NCBI GenBank assembly: GCA_036927565.1
Contig: JAYESD010000011.1
Location: 97,315,178-97,379,177 of the forward strand
Length of the DNA: 64,000 bases
Reading direction: 5' to 3'
Origin: Tuctoria greenei
Taxonomy: Eukaryota; Streptophyta; Magnoliopsida; Poales; Poaceae
How positions within the stretch are numbered: position 1 is the stretch's first letter; each line of letters opens with the position of its first letter. Position numbers and translations under genes: made by a program. A model generated the notes under the pieces. The model was not told the DNA's origin and did no database searches. It worked only from the letters and a program-made list of their open reading frames with translations. Below are positions 45,248 through 56,018 of this stretch, piece by piece.

Positions 45248-46420
45248 ACCGCGGGTACATTCGTGAAAGCCTTAGCCCTTGTTCCGTTCCTGTTCTTTTG
45301 GTTCCTAAGAAAGATGGTAGTTGGCGCATGTGTGTTGATTGTCGAGCGATTAATAACATCACCATTCGATATCGTTATCCTATTCCTCGATTAGATGACA
45401 TGCTTGACGAATTGAGTGGTGCTATCATCTTCATAAAAATTGACTTGCGTAGTGGTTACCACCAAATTAGAATGGCACTAGGAGATGAATGGAAAACTGC
45501 ATTTAAAACCAAGTTTGGACTTTATGAGTGGTTAGTCATGCCTTTTGGTTTAACTAATGCACCCAGCACCTTTATGCGATTAATGAACGAGGTTTTACGT
45601 GCTTTCATTGGACAATTTGTGGTGGTTTACTTCGATGATATCCTCATTTACAGCAAGTCATATGATGAACATCTTGATCATTTACGTGCTGTTTTTACTG
45701 TTTTGAGAGATGCACGTTTGTTTGGTAACCTCGAAAAGTGCACTTTTTGCACCAATCGAGTCTCGTTTCTTGGCTATGTCATTTCCTCGCAGGGAATTGA
45801 GATGGATGAGGCAAAAATTGAAGCAATCACCAGCTGGCCAGCCCCAACTACCGTCACACAGGTTCGTAGTTTTCTTGGTCTTGCAGGATTTTATCGGCGC
45901 TTTGTGCGGGATTTCAGCACCATTGCAGCACCTCTACATGAGCTAACGAAGAAGGGAGTTCCATTTCGATGGGGCGAACTGCAGCAACAAGCTTTTGATG
46001 CTCTCAAATCGAAGCTTACACAAGCACCATTACTACAACTTCCTGATTTTGACAAGACCTTTGAGCTAGAATGCGATGCAAGCGGCATTGGTATTGGAGG
46101 CGTTCTCATACAAGGAGGTAAACCCGTTGCTTTCTTTAGTGAAAAACTTCATGGTCCTTCTCTGAATTATTCCACTTATGATAAGGAATTGTATGCCTTA
46201 GTCCGTGTATTATAAACTTGGCAACATTATCTTTGGTCTAAGGAGTTTGTCATACATTCCGATCATGAATCGTTGAAGTATCTTAAGTGTCAAACCAATC
46301 TGAATAAACGACATGCTAAATGGATTGAGTTCATAGAGTCATTTCCATACATCATTAAGCATAAGAAAGGGAAGGAAAATATCATTGCCGATGCATTATC
46401 TAGGCGTTATACCATGCTGT
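45248..46420 (+). pseudogene. CRM RT and RNase H
   Basis: The 305-codon open part (45298-46215) has RT motifs WRMCVDCRAINN, KIDLRSGYHQIRM, MPFGLTNAPSTFM and the active site YFDD (residues 111-114 of this frame), followed by RNase H with CDASGIGIGGVL and SEKLHGPSLNYSTYDKELYA. A TAA at 46213-46215 interrupts it; the domain resumes with SDHESLKYL and ends with ENIIADALSRR near 46420. Apart from this stop all RT residues look normal. Confidence 0.94.
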
Positions 46421-47997
46421 CCCAACTTGATCATAAAATCTTTGGTTTGGAAACAATTAAAGCATTATATCCTACTGATTTGGAATTCAAAGTTGCTTTT
46501 GAAAATTGTAGAGAAGGAAGAACTTGGAATAAATATGTGCTGCGAGAGGGTCTCCTCTATCGTGCTAACAAGCTATGCGTTCCAGCTAGCTCCGTTCGTC
46601 TATTGCTTTTGCAGGAAGCACATGGAGGAGGTTTGATGGGACATTTTGGAGTGAAGAAAACTGAAGACGTGCTGTCCACACACTTCTTTTGGCCAAAGAT
46701 GAGGCGTGATGTCGAGCGCTACGTGTCACGATGCACTACTTGCAACAAAGCTAAGTCTCGCCTTAACCCACATGGTCTTTATATGCCTCTTCCTGGTCCT
46801 AGTGTACCTTGAGAGGATATTTCTATGGACTTTGTTTTGGGATTGCCTAGGACTAAGAGGGGGAGGGACAGTATTTTTGTAGTTGTTGATCGTTTTTCCA
46901 AAATGGCACACTTTATACCTTGTCATAAGAATGATAATGTCTCACACATTGCTAATTTATTTATGACGGAAATTGTTCGTTTACATGGTGTGCCAAATAC
47001 CATTGTTTCTGATCGTGATGCAAAATTTTTAAGTCATTTTTGGAGAACTTTGTGGTATAAATTGGGGACCAAGTTGCTGTTTTCAACTACATGTCACCCA
47101 CAAACGGATGGACAGACCGAGGTAGTTAATCGTACTTTATCCACTATGTTACGGGCTGTCTTGAAAACAAATTTGAAGTTGTGGGAGGAGTGTTTACCAC
47201 ATATAGAATTTGCTTACAACAGATCCATTCACTCCACGACAAAGGTAAGTCCATTCCAGGTAGTGTATGGTTTCAATTCCCGTGCTCCTATTGATTTACT
47301 ACCTTTGCCTCCTTCTGAAACTATAAATTTGGATGCTACACAACGATCTGAATTGATTCTTAAGATGCATGAAACTACAAAGAAAAATATTGAAATGATG
47401 AATGAGAAGTATAGGATTGCAGGTAGTAAAGGTAGAAAAGAAGTAAAACTTGAACCGGGTGATTTGGTGTGGTTACATTTGAGAAAAGAGCGATTTCCCG
47501 ACTTGAGAAAATCTAAACTTATGCCACGAGCTGCTGGTCCTTTTAAGATCATTGAAAAGATTAATGATAATGCATATAAGCTTGAATTGCCTCCCGATTT
47601 TGGGGTTAGTCCTACATTTAACATTTCAGATTTGCGACCGTACTTGGGAGAAGAAGATGAACTTGAGTCGAGGACGACTCCAATTCAAGAGGGGGAGGAT
47701 GATGAGGACATCACAACAGCGGAGACGCGCATTGAACTGCAAGGACCAATCACAAGAGCACGGGCACGGTTATTAAATCAGCAGGTGAATTCGTTCTTAA
47801 CTTCTTTTGCATGTGAGTTTGAGAATAGATTGCTATGTGATGATTTAATTGTTATTAGGAATAATGGAGAAGATCAACAAGTGAAGGAAGGAGGCCTTGG
47901 GAGCGTGGAGAACCACCTGGGACGTCCACGAGTAGATGGAAATAGTTTACAACTCGGACTCGAGTTCAACTCGGAGTCCAGGAGCAGTCCACCTTAA
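46421..47997 (+). pseudogene. CRM integrase with CR-type tail extending into the LTR
   Basis: The zinc domain (HGGGLMGHFGVKKTEDVLS, CTTCNKAK) ends at a TGA (46810-46812). The core (46825 onward) has the DDE triad at frame residues D2, D63 and E99, with 35 residues between the last two. The tail has GPF and LELPPDFGVSPTF. The frame then crosses the PPT and uses about 99 codons of the 3' LTR, including the segment GPITRARARLLNQQ. In CRM elements such a tail guides insertion to centromeric chromatin (family knowledge). The stop at 46810 should separate the zinc domain from the core. Confidence 0.93.
47688..47699 (+). promoter_or_regulatory. CRM polypurine tract
   Basis: AAGAGGGGGAGGA-type run directly before the 3' LTR, located inside the integrase frame. 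Confidence 0.85.
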
Positions 47998-48563
47998 AAC
48001 AGACGCCCAGGAGGCATACGGACTCCGTTTTCGACGTTCTACATATGCACAGAAAGAGGAGAAGATAAACTTTTCAATGTTTCTGGTCCCACCTTAAAAT
48101 TCCTCCGGAGTCATTGGGAATCGTCGAAACAAGTCGAGTCCAGATTTCTGTCCGGTGCTGCACCACCGAATCGGGCCTTTGGGCCTTGTATCCCGTAAGA
48201 GTCCATTAGGGACGCGTCTAATCGTGTTTTGGTCGAACCCTAGCCTATAAATACTGCAGCCGCCGGTTATATTAGGTGGGTTTTGCTTAGATCAATAAAA
48301 TCGCCGTTCTACGGTTTGTGAGACCCCAATTTCGCGATTTCCGATCGTGTCTTCTACGTTCTTGCTCGTGTTCTCGATTGCACTTGCAGAGATTAGCCTT
48401 CTTGGCGAGGTCAAGCGTGTGCAGCATGGTTGATAACCAACGGAGCCGTGGTGTAGTGATTGCAGGGGTACTCGAACCGCTCGAGTGTCGCGGATCATCA
48501 ACGTCGAGTTCTCCACCCCAATCGACATACCTTTCGGAAGATCGGGCCTAAACCTACTCATCA
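47700..48563 (+). repeat. CRM 3' LTR
   Basis: Same start and end as the 5' LTR, with few visible differences (for example agactcgc/agacgcgc, and one ttggtatcag-side change). TATA box at 48245-48253. Its first 298 bp are coding for the integrase tail. Confidence 0.95.
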
Positions 48564-50366
48564 GGAAGCTTCGGCCGCTGAGCCGGAGGAAGCAGTGACT
48601 CCGGCCCCAGAGCTGGAAATTGTCGAAGCCCCAGTGGTTGAGCTGGAGGTTATTGAAGTCCCGGCGAGCGAGCCGGATGTTGAGGAAGTCCCAGCGGTTG
48701 AGCCGGCTACCTCTGAACTCCGGCCTCAGAGCCGGTTGCCACTGAAGCTCCGGCTGTAGAGCCGGTTCCAGTTGAAGACCTTCTGGCGCCTGATCCGGTT
48801 GAGGTTGAAGCTCCGGCCTCAGGGCCGGGTTGTTGCAGAGGCATCAGCACTCAAACCCATGATGGTCGAGGCGCCAACACCTGAGCCACCAGCGGAGGAG
48901 GAGCCCAGGCCAGAGCTGAAAGTAGCCCCTGCTCCGGAAGTGATGACGGCGGAGGTGCCTGCTGCTGAGCCAGGGTGCCCTGATGAAGTCGCTGGCCCCC
49001 TGCCTGAGGTGGCAAATGAAGACCTGGCAGCAGGGCCTTTGGAACCACTTCCGGAGGTCGGAACTTCCTCTGTGGGACCCTCCTCGGTGGCGACTGAGTC
49101 TATTCCAAAGGACGGCCCTAGTGCCGTGGAGGCTCAGGGGACCACTCTTGTGGAGTGGGACCAAGCGAGAACCCGTTGGAACCAGCGGAGGAGACCCCAG
49201 CAGGTCTGGACCCTATTCCCCTGTCATTGTCCATTGACAACGCTTGCTCCAGTCTGCGTCAAGTCCAGCTAGCGTTCTACCACGACAGCAAGGCTGTTGA
49301 AGAGGAGCGCCAAACCCTTAGGCGGTGGTGTAATCGGCTCTACTTCGAGACCAAGCTGGCGCAGTCGAGGCTGGCAGATGACAAGGAGTGGATAAAACAG
49401 GAGAAGGTCCACCTGGAATACTGGGGCAAATTATTGGATGATAGGGAGAGCTTGACTCGTGCCGTCGATGCTCAATCCCAGGCCATTTATGAGCAGACCA
49501 AGGCAGCTAATAGTGCGGCTGATGATCGCCAAGAAAGGCTCGAAGCCATTAACACTACTCTCATCAAGTGTCGGGAGGCACTTGAGGAGAGGGAGAAGAA
49601 GCTCGAAGATGAAGAGCAAAAACTCCTAGAGCTGCGCGATGATGTCTTGAAGAGGGAGGAGGAGCTCGCCGAAAAGGTGGCTCTGGCTGACAAGGGCCTC
49701 GAGGAACGCACCAAGAAATTGGAGGAGCGCCGCGTTGAGGAGGAGGAGGAGGCCTGGGTGCGAGGGCAGGAACTCTACAAGCAAAAGTGTGCCATCGCTG
49801 CCAGGGAGAAGAAAGTTAGGGGCCGGGAGAAGGACCTGGTCGACCGTCAGAACAAGATCCACCTCCGGGAGGAGGAGCTCGGAAAACTCGAGAAGCAGGT
49901 TGCTGAAAAGATTTAGCAAAATGCCAAAGAGGTTGAGCGCCTTGCTCGTGAGAATTTTGAACTGGCGGCGGCCAAAATATCCTTGGAGGAACTGAAGGGC
50001 TTGAGGACTACGGACTCCCTACAGGTTTGGGAGTTCCTGAGCAAAGCCAACGACGCGCTGACACCAATGGGCTTCAGTCCCGTGCATCCAGATGATCCGG
50101 AGCTGGTCCTGGCGTTGCAAGCGTTGAACTTGGCGGGTGGCAAACTCTCCAAGGTGGGTGACGTCATCGCGGACCAGTTGGAGGTTGAGGGGCAGCCCCT
50201 GGCGAAGAACGTCGCGGAGTATGTGCTGACGTGCTACACCAGCCGGGATCCCCAATTTCCTCTGGACCCGGTGCTTGAAGGTCCCGTCGAAGGAGAAGGT
50301 GAAGCCACCCGAGCCAACGTGTCGGAGGTTGCTCAGAAGGTCGCCCAGTTCTTCCATAGGGTCTAG
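48564..50366 (+). pseudogene. Retand antisense ORF, repeat and coiled-coil part
   Basis: Sequence continues directly after GGAAG. The first 450 bp encode an imperfect repeat of the type VEAPAxEP, with at least one 1-base loss near 48715 that shifts the frame. From 49155 a frame of 254 codons gives a long charged coiled coil (EALEEREKKLEDEEQKLLEL, RKSEEELAEKV-like heptads). A TAG at 49914-49916 interrupts it, and the same frame continues (49983-50366) to a conserved-looking C-terminal domain with ALQALNLAGGKLSKVGDVIA and a final TAG at 50364-50366. Function is unknown; a structural role is a guess. Confidence 0.85.
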
Positions 50367-50629
50367 GACCATCTCTGTAGCTCCCACTTGTATTCTCTCT
50401 TTTTCTTCCCCAATTTTGTAATCCCTTGTCTCCAGATGAATGAAATCCACAATTTGTTAATGAATTTCATTTTTTGTCTTCAACACTTCTGTCTTCACTT
50501 GGCCCTCTGGTAGATGTACACAATTTGATTGTGAACATGTACCAAGAGGATATTGTATTTTGTTGAAGACTCGTTTGCTTCGAACTTGTAGAGTGTAGGT
50601 CCGAAGTCTTCAATAGTGAAGGCCCCCTA

Positions 50630-50960
50630 AGGTTGTCGGAGCTCAGAAGCTCCGGCATTGACTACCGTCGGAGCTCAGTAGCTCCGGCAATAGTCCCTAT
50701 CAACGCGTAGAGCATCGATAGTTAGCCTTTCGGGGTGTCGGGGCTTAGCAGCTCCGGCAGTGACCTTTGCCAACGCATAGCATGTCGGCAGCAGACTCCG
50801 CTTGTGGGGTCTTCTCACCATCTTTTATTTTGCGTCGACTGCTAGCCCCCCTAGCTTTGCTGGAGCTTGGTTGCTCCAGTAATGCTCGTTTTCAATTTTT
50901 AACATCGATCACAAGCTACCTAGGGGGAGTTGGAGCTTTGTTAGCTCCGGCTTTTCTCCA
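50630..50960. repeat. Array of GGAGCT...AGCTCC hairpin units
   Basis: At least five short inverted repeats occur, for example tcggagctcagaagctccgg near 50638 and tcggagctcagtagctccgg near 50675, then ggggcttagcagctccgg, ctggagcttggttgctccag and ttggagctttgttagctccgg. They lie between the convergent ends of the antisense ORF (50366) and pol (51686). Confidence 0.85.
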
Positions 50961-51685
50961 ATAACGTGGATTCTTTATTTTTCCTGCACACTGAAGCCAA
51001 GAAAAATAGTAAAATTCGCTCCTTGCCTATAACTTCGTCACGGCTTACGATTCCAAAGAAAGTTTTAGGTCAAACACGATTCTGAATACAACCGAATGCA
51101 TTGCCTTCTTTCTTCCAGATCCAATTGTACTTTGACCCGCCTTACTTCGGCCTGCCGGGGTGTAGGTAGAGTGGCGTACTAAGGGTGCTTGACCAGGCTA
51201 AGTAGATAGCACACTCCGACCCTAGATTGGCTTGGTGGCATTCAGGCGAGTGGGCCATGAACAATATTTGAATCCAAAAGAATTGACAATACAGCTCGAA
51301 TTGTACATGAACTGGTCGAACTAAAATTTCTTAAGAATTGCACAACTTTGTTATAGACAAGAAAGAGAAAAATAAAAAATGTTGAGCCTGTACAAAATAA
51401 ATGCACGTGGAGTTTGTTTCACATGAAGATGTCTTTCATTATAGGTCCGGGGTACATAGGAAACAAGTACACTCTTAGGGTACGGAACCAGACTAAGCGT
51501 GTTTAATTTCTCGTTTGACCCAGGGTAGCTAGCCACACTTTTAGTCCTGAGACTGTGACAAGCGTTGCATGAACTTTGCGGACCTTTCGGGAAAGGTCCG
51601 GCTGTTCTCCCAGAGGAACTACCCGACTCTGTACAATGACTCTATAACATACACCTCAAGTTACTACAGACTCACCTCCGTGATA
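50961..51685. other. Retand region between convergent genes
   Basis: No convincing ORF. The stretch contains AT-rich tracts (51360-51380) and would form the shared 3' untranslated region of pol and the antisense ORF. I see nothing else. Confidence 0.6.
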
Positions 51686-54600
51686 TTAAGTGTAGAACTT
51701 ATGGAGGTGCTCAATATTCCAAGGATTTGGGAGAGGTGTCCCATCCTTGGTAGCCAAGCGAACACTTCCGGGACGGGATACTTTAATCACTCGGAAGGGT
51801 CCCTCCCAGCTGGGGGAGAGTTTGTTTAACCCTTCTCTGGATTTTATTCTCCATAGCACGAGATCGCCTTCCTAGAGCTGTCGGTTGTGTACATGCCGCT
51901 GATGATAGCGCCGAAGGGCTTGGCGGTATCGGGCATTCTGAACAGCTGCTTGGCACCTTCCCTCCTCAAGGAGGTCTAGGTCTTCACGCCAGAGCTGGTC
52001 CTGCGTGGCTTCGTCAAAGGTCCGGACACGGAGTGACCCCAAGGTGATTTCCGGAGGAAGGATTGCTTCAGCTCCGTACACCAGGAAGAAGGGTGTCTCT
52101 CCAGTTGACCGGTTTGGAGTTGTCCTGTTGGCCCATAGAGTGGGCGGAAGCTCTTCAATCCAGTTGGCTCCATGTTTTTTCAAGCGCACATAGGTGCGCG
52201 TTTTGAGTCCTTTCAGGATTTCAGCATTTGCTCTCTCGGCTTGGCCATTGCTCGCTGGGTGAGCTACGGAGGCGTAGCAAACTTGAATGCCGAGGTCTTC
52301 GCAATATCCTTGAAATGAAGAGCTTGTGAATTGGGTCCCGTTATCAGTAATGATTTTGCTTGGGACTCCAAATCTGCATACAATGGACTGCAAAAAGTTG
52401 ATAGCAGATTGCTTGTTTATTGTCACAACTGGAGTTGCTTCCGGCCACTTGGTGAACTTGTCAATGGCGATGTACAGGAACTTGTAACCTCCGACGGCTC
52501 TTGGGAAAGGTCCCAAGATGTCCATCCCCCACACAGCGATGGGCCATGTAGGAGGTATCATTTGTAGAGGCTGAGCCGGTGTGTGAATTTGCTTTGCATG
52601 AAATTGGCATGCTTTGCATTTCTTCACCAGCTCAGTTGCATCCTGGAGTGCTGTAGGCCAGTAGAAGCCATCCCGGAAGGCTTTACCGACCAGCGTGCGG
52701 GAAGACGCGTGGTTTCCACACTCGCCTCCATGGATTTCTGCGAGGAGCTTGCAGCCTTCTTCCCTTGTGATGCACCGTATTAGGACGTCGTTGGCACCGC
52801 GCCGGTAGAGATCCCCTTCTACCAACGTGTATCTTTTAGCCAATCTGACTATCCGTTTAACGGATACATCATCGTCAGGAAGGATATTGTCTTTCAAGTA
52901 GCTCCGGATCTCCGAGATCCATGCATCAGAGCTAACTTGAGCATTCGAGTCTTGTGCGCTGGGTTGCTCGGAGCTTCCAGCAGCACCAACGACCCTTGAT
53001 GGCTGCCATGGTAACAAGGCCATCGGGACCGTCAGCTTCGGGATGCTGATCTTGCCCCCTTCGCTCAGTTCGGCAGGTTGAGCTGTGGGTTTTGACAACC
53101 TCCGGACAAAAGTTCCGTCAGGAGCTGGAGCTCCGGTTGACGCTTTCGTCGAGAGTTCGTCGGCTTCAGCGTGGACACGCTGGACGTGGTGGAGGTCTAG
53201 GACTTCGAAGTCCTTCTGAAGCCTCTGGACTTCAAGGAGATAAGCAGCTAGCTGGAGATTGTTGCAGGAGCATTCACCCTTCACTTGTTTAATGATGAGC
53301 TGTGAATCTCCCTTGACCAGCAGCTGCTTGACACCATATGACAGTGCCACCTTTAGTCCGTAGATGAGTGCTTCGTACTCCGCCATGTTGTTGGTCGCCT
53401 TGAAGTCAAGGTGTACCATGTATTTTACCTTCTCCCCGGTTGGTGTGAGGAGAAGGATTCCAGCTCCGGCCCCCTGCTTTTGCATGGAGCCGTCAAAGTA
53501 GAGGGTCCAGTGAGGCTTGGTGAAGACCAGAGCCTTGTGTTCTGGCTTCTGCTCACTGGGGCCCCCAGGGTTTGATGGAGAGGGAGTCCATTCCGCCATG
53601 AAATCCGCCAATGCTTGACTCTTTATTGCTTGTCTTGGAATGAATTCGAGATCGAATTCGGCCAATTCCGCTGTCCACTTTGCAATATTCCCAGTTGAAT
53701 TGGGATTATGCAAGATTGCTCGAAGTGGGTAAGAAGTCACCACTGAAATCTTGTGAGCTTGGAAGTAATGGCAAAGCTTCCTGGAGGCGATAAGAACTGC
53801 ATAGAGCAGCTTATGCACCTCTAGGTATCGAGTCTTGGCATCATGAAGTACTTCACTGATGAAGTACACTGGGCGCTGGATGGTCCGGACCCTCCCGGAG
53901 GGGCCCAGAGCTTCCTTTTCATTGACCCGGATCCTCCCGGAGGGATCCGGACCTTCTTCGGGGACCTTCAGGTCCTTGCTGGAGGGACCCGGAGCTTCTT
54001 CAGAAGCGACCTTGACCCTCCTGGAGGGGTCTGGGTCTTCTGAAGTAACTTCTTGTGGACTCAAGTCTGGGAACTGGGACCCAGACTCGCTTTCAGGAAC
54101 CTCCGGACCCTCCCGGAGGGGTCTGGATTCCTGAGCATGGGATAGTTCTGGTCTCTCCGCAACCAGGACCATACTGACGACTTTGTCAGTTGCTGAAATG
54201 TAAAGCAGCAAAGGCTCACCAGGGTTCGGAGCTACCAGAGTTGGTAGGGTGGTGAGGAACTGTTTTAGCTCCTGGAACGCCTTTTCTGCTTCTTCAGACC
54301 ATTGGAATGGTCCGGACTTCCTCAATAACTTGAAGAAGGGAAGTGCCCATTCCGCTAGTCTTGAAATGAACTGGCTGACGGTTGCTAGACATCCAGTCAG
54401 CTTTTGGACATCCTTGATGCTGGCTGGTGGCCGCATGTCTTCAATGGCTTTGATCTTCGCCAGATTAGCCTCTATGCCCCGGTGATTTACCAGGAAACCA
54501 AGAAGTTTTCCGGAGCTAACCCCGAAGACACACTTGTCTGGGTTTAGCTTTGTGTGGGTGACCCGCAGCATGTCGATGATAGCCTGTAAGGTGTCAAGGA

Positions 54601-55093
54601 GTGACTCCTTGTTCTTGATCTTGACCACGATGTCATCGACGTACACTTCCACTATGTCACTAATGAGTTCTTCAAAAGTTTTGTACATAGCTCGTACAAA
54701 GGTTGAAGCTGCATTCTTGAGACCAAATGGCATGGCCGTATAACAGTACAATCCATCTACTGTGATGAAAGAGGTATGCTCTTCATCTTCCCTAGACATT
54801 CTGATTTGATGATACCCAGAATATGCATCTAGGAAACACAGTAATTCACACCTGGAGGTGGAATCCACTATCTGATCTATTCTAGGTAGTGGGAATGGAT
54901 CTTTTGGACATGCCTTATTTAGTGTTGTGTAGTCAATACACATCCGAAGCTTCCCGCCGGCCTTGGGCACAACGACTGGGTTTGCCAGCCATTTTGGATG
55001 GAAGACTTCTCGGATGAATCCAGCTTCGAGCAACTTCTTCACTTCTTCTCGAATGAAGTTCTGTTGCTCCACGCATTGCTTCCGAGGCTTCTA
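51686..55093 (-). pseudogene. pol: Retand pol: RT, RNase H, second RNase H, integrase
   Basis: An open frame of 1066 codons (51872-55072). RT has LRMCIDYTTLN and the active site YVDD at residues 144-147. RNase H begins near 255, but residues 306-398 are a repeat-rich insertion before RPVYFISEVLHDAKTRYLEV. A second RNase H follows (D527, E565, D589 in YFDGSM, MAEYEAL, KGDSQL). The integrase has HHCC, GMDILGPFP, TDNGTQF and NGQAERAN with the catalytic Asp, Asp and Glu. A TAG at 51872-51874 truncates the tail, which continues in frame to a TAA at 51686-51688. A TAG at 55091-55093 separates it from upstream coding. Confidence 0.95.
53880..54150 (-). repeat. In-frame repeat insertion in the Retand RNase H
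   Basis: The plus strand repeats ctcccggaggg and close variants at least five times (near 53891, 53931, 54021, 54111 and others). Translated, it gives units like GPDPSGRIRV and EAPGPSS, residues about 306-398 of the pol frame. The array keeps the frame open. Confidence 0.85.
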
Positions 55094-55223
55094 ATGCACG
55101 GGCCGACTGTCGGTGTATATCTTCAGATTGTGCTCAATCACTTCCCTGGGGATCCCAGGCATTTGTGATGGTTGCCAAGCAAACACATCGACAAGCCCAG
55201 AGGAAAGCGATGAGCGCGAGTTC
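55094..55223 (-). pseudogene. Retand protease-RT junction, frameshifted
   Basis: Sequence here encodes the usual pre-RT segment (FAWQPSQMPGIPREVIEHNL) but in a frame shifted from the protease frame near 55190. The protease frame ends with a TAG at 55224. Confidence 0.75.
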
Positions 55224-56018
55224 CTACTTGTCATTCAGTCCCCCCGATATACGGGTAGTCTGAGTGGCATTAGAACCGATTTGGACGACTTTGAAGGGAA
55301 TGTCGGTGTCACCGCTTGGCTGCACTCGAGGTGTAGAAGTCGAGCCTCGTTGATGAATGCTCGGGGGTTTTGGAGCTTGCTCCTGCTTGGAGTCCTCCTC
55401 TTGCGCCGTAGTAAACGCATGAAGTTCTTCTAGAGCGGTTACTCCGGCAGTGCGATCTCCGCGGATCTGGAGAATGCCTACTGGTGTTGGCATCTTTAAC
55501 ACCAGGTAGCCATAATGAGCAGCTGCCATGAATTTGTACAAGGCAGGCCTACCCAAGATGGCGTTGAAAGGTAAGTTGATCTGAGCAATGTTAAAGACCA
55601 ACTTCTCAGTGCGATACTTCTCCCGGGTCCCGAAGGTAACGGGAAGAGTAATAGCATCGAGTGGGGTAATGGCTCCCGGACCTACTCCGGAGAAAGGTCG
55701 GGAGGGGTGAAGATCTGAAGGTCGGAGCTGAAGCTTGGTAAAAGCTTCAAAACTTATGAGGTTCAGCCCCGAACCTCTGTCTACCATAACATGGTGGAGC
55801 TGAATGTTATTGATGGTAGGAGATACCATCAAAGGTAACTGGCCTGCTCCAACCATGCTTTGAGGGCAGTGCGAAGCATCAAAAGTGATGGTTGTGTACA
55901 TCCACTTCCGATGAGGCTCCGCCCTGGCTGTAGGAGCTACAGCGGCCATGTCCCGACACATTGTCTTGAGGACGCGGCGGGAGGTGATGTCCCATGATCC
56001 ACCAAAAATGGTGTTCAT
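55224..56018 (-). pseudogene. Retand protease
   Basis: A 264-codon frame with a retropepsin domain. The active-site region reads VDRGSGLNL, where the family has Asp-Gly-Gly-Ser-Gly, so the second residue has changed. Downstream elements PLDAITLPVTFGT and FNAILGRPALYKFMAAAHYG are typical. It follows gag with a four-base overlap (frame change at 56015-56018), whereas Retand elements usually read gag through protease and pol in one frame. Confidence 0.88.

Larger units (their letters stand above)
41053..48563 (+). mobile_element. Ty3/gypsy CRM-lineage (centromeric type) element
   Basis: LTRs of about 862 bp start TGATGAGGACATC and end CTACTCATCA. GGAAG flanks the element at 41048-41052 and 48564-48568. 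Order on the plus strand: PBS, long leader, gag, protease, RT, RNase H, integrase. The integrase frame runs past the PPT into the 3' LTR, a CRM hallmark. Integrase and LTR start resemble grass centromeric retrotransposons. Four nonsense codons and one 1-base loss break the polyprotein. It is the youngest layer of this nest by position. Confidence 0.93.
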
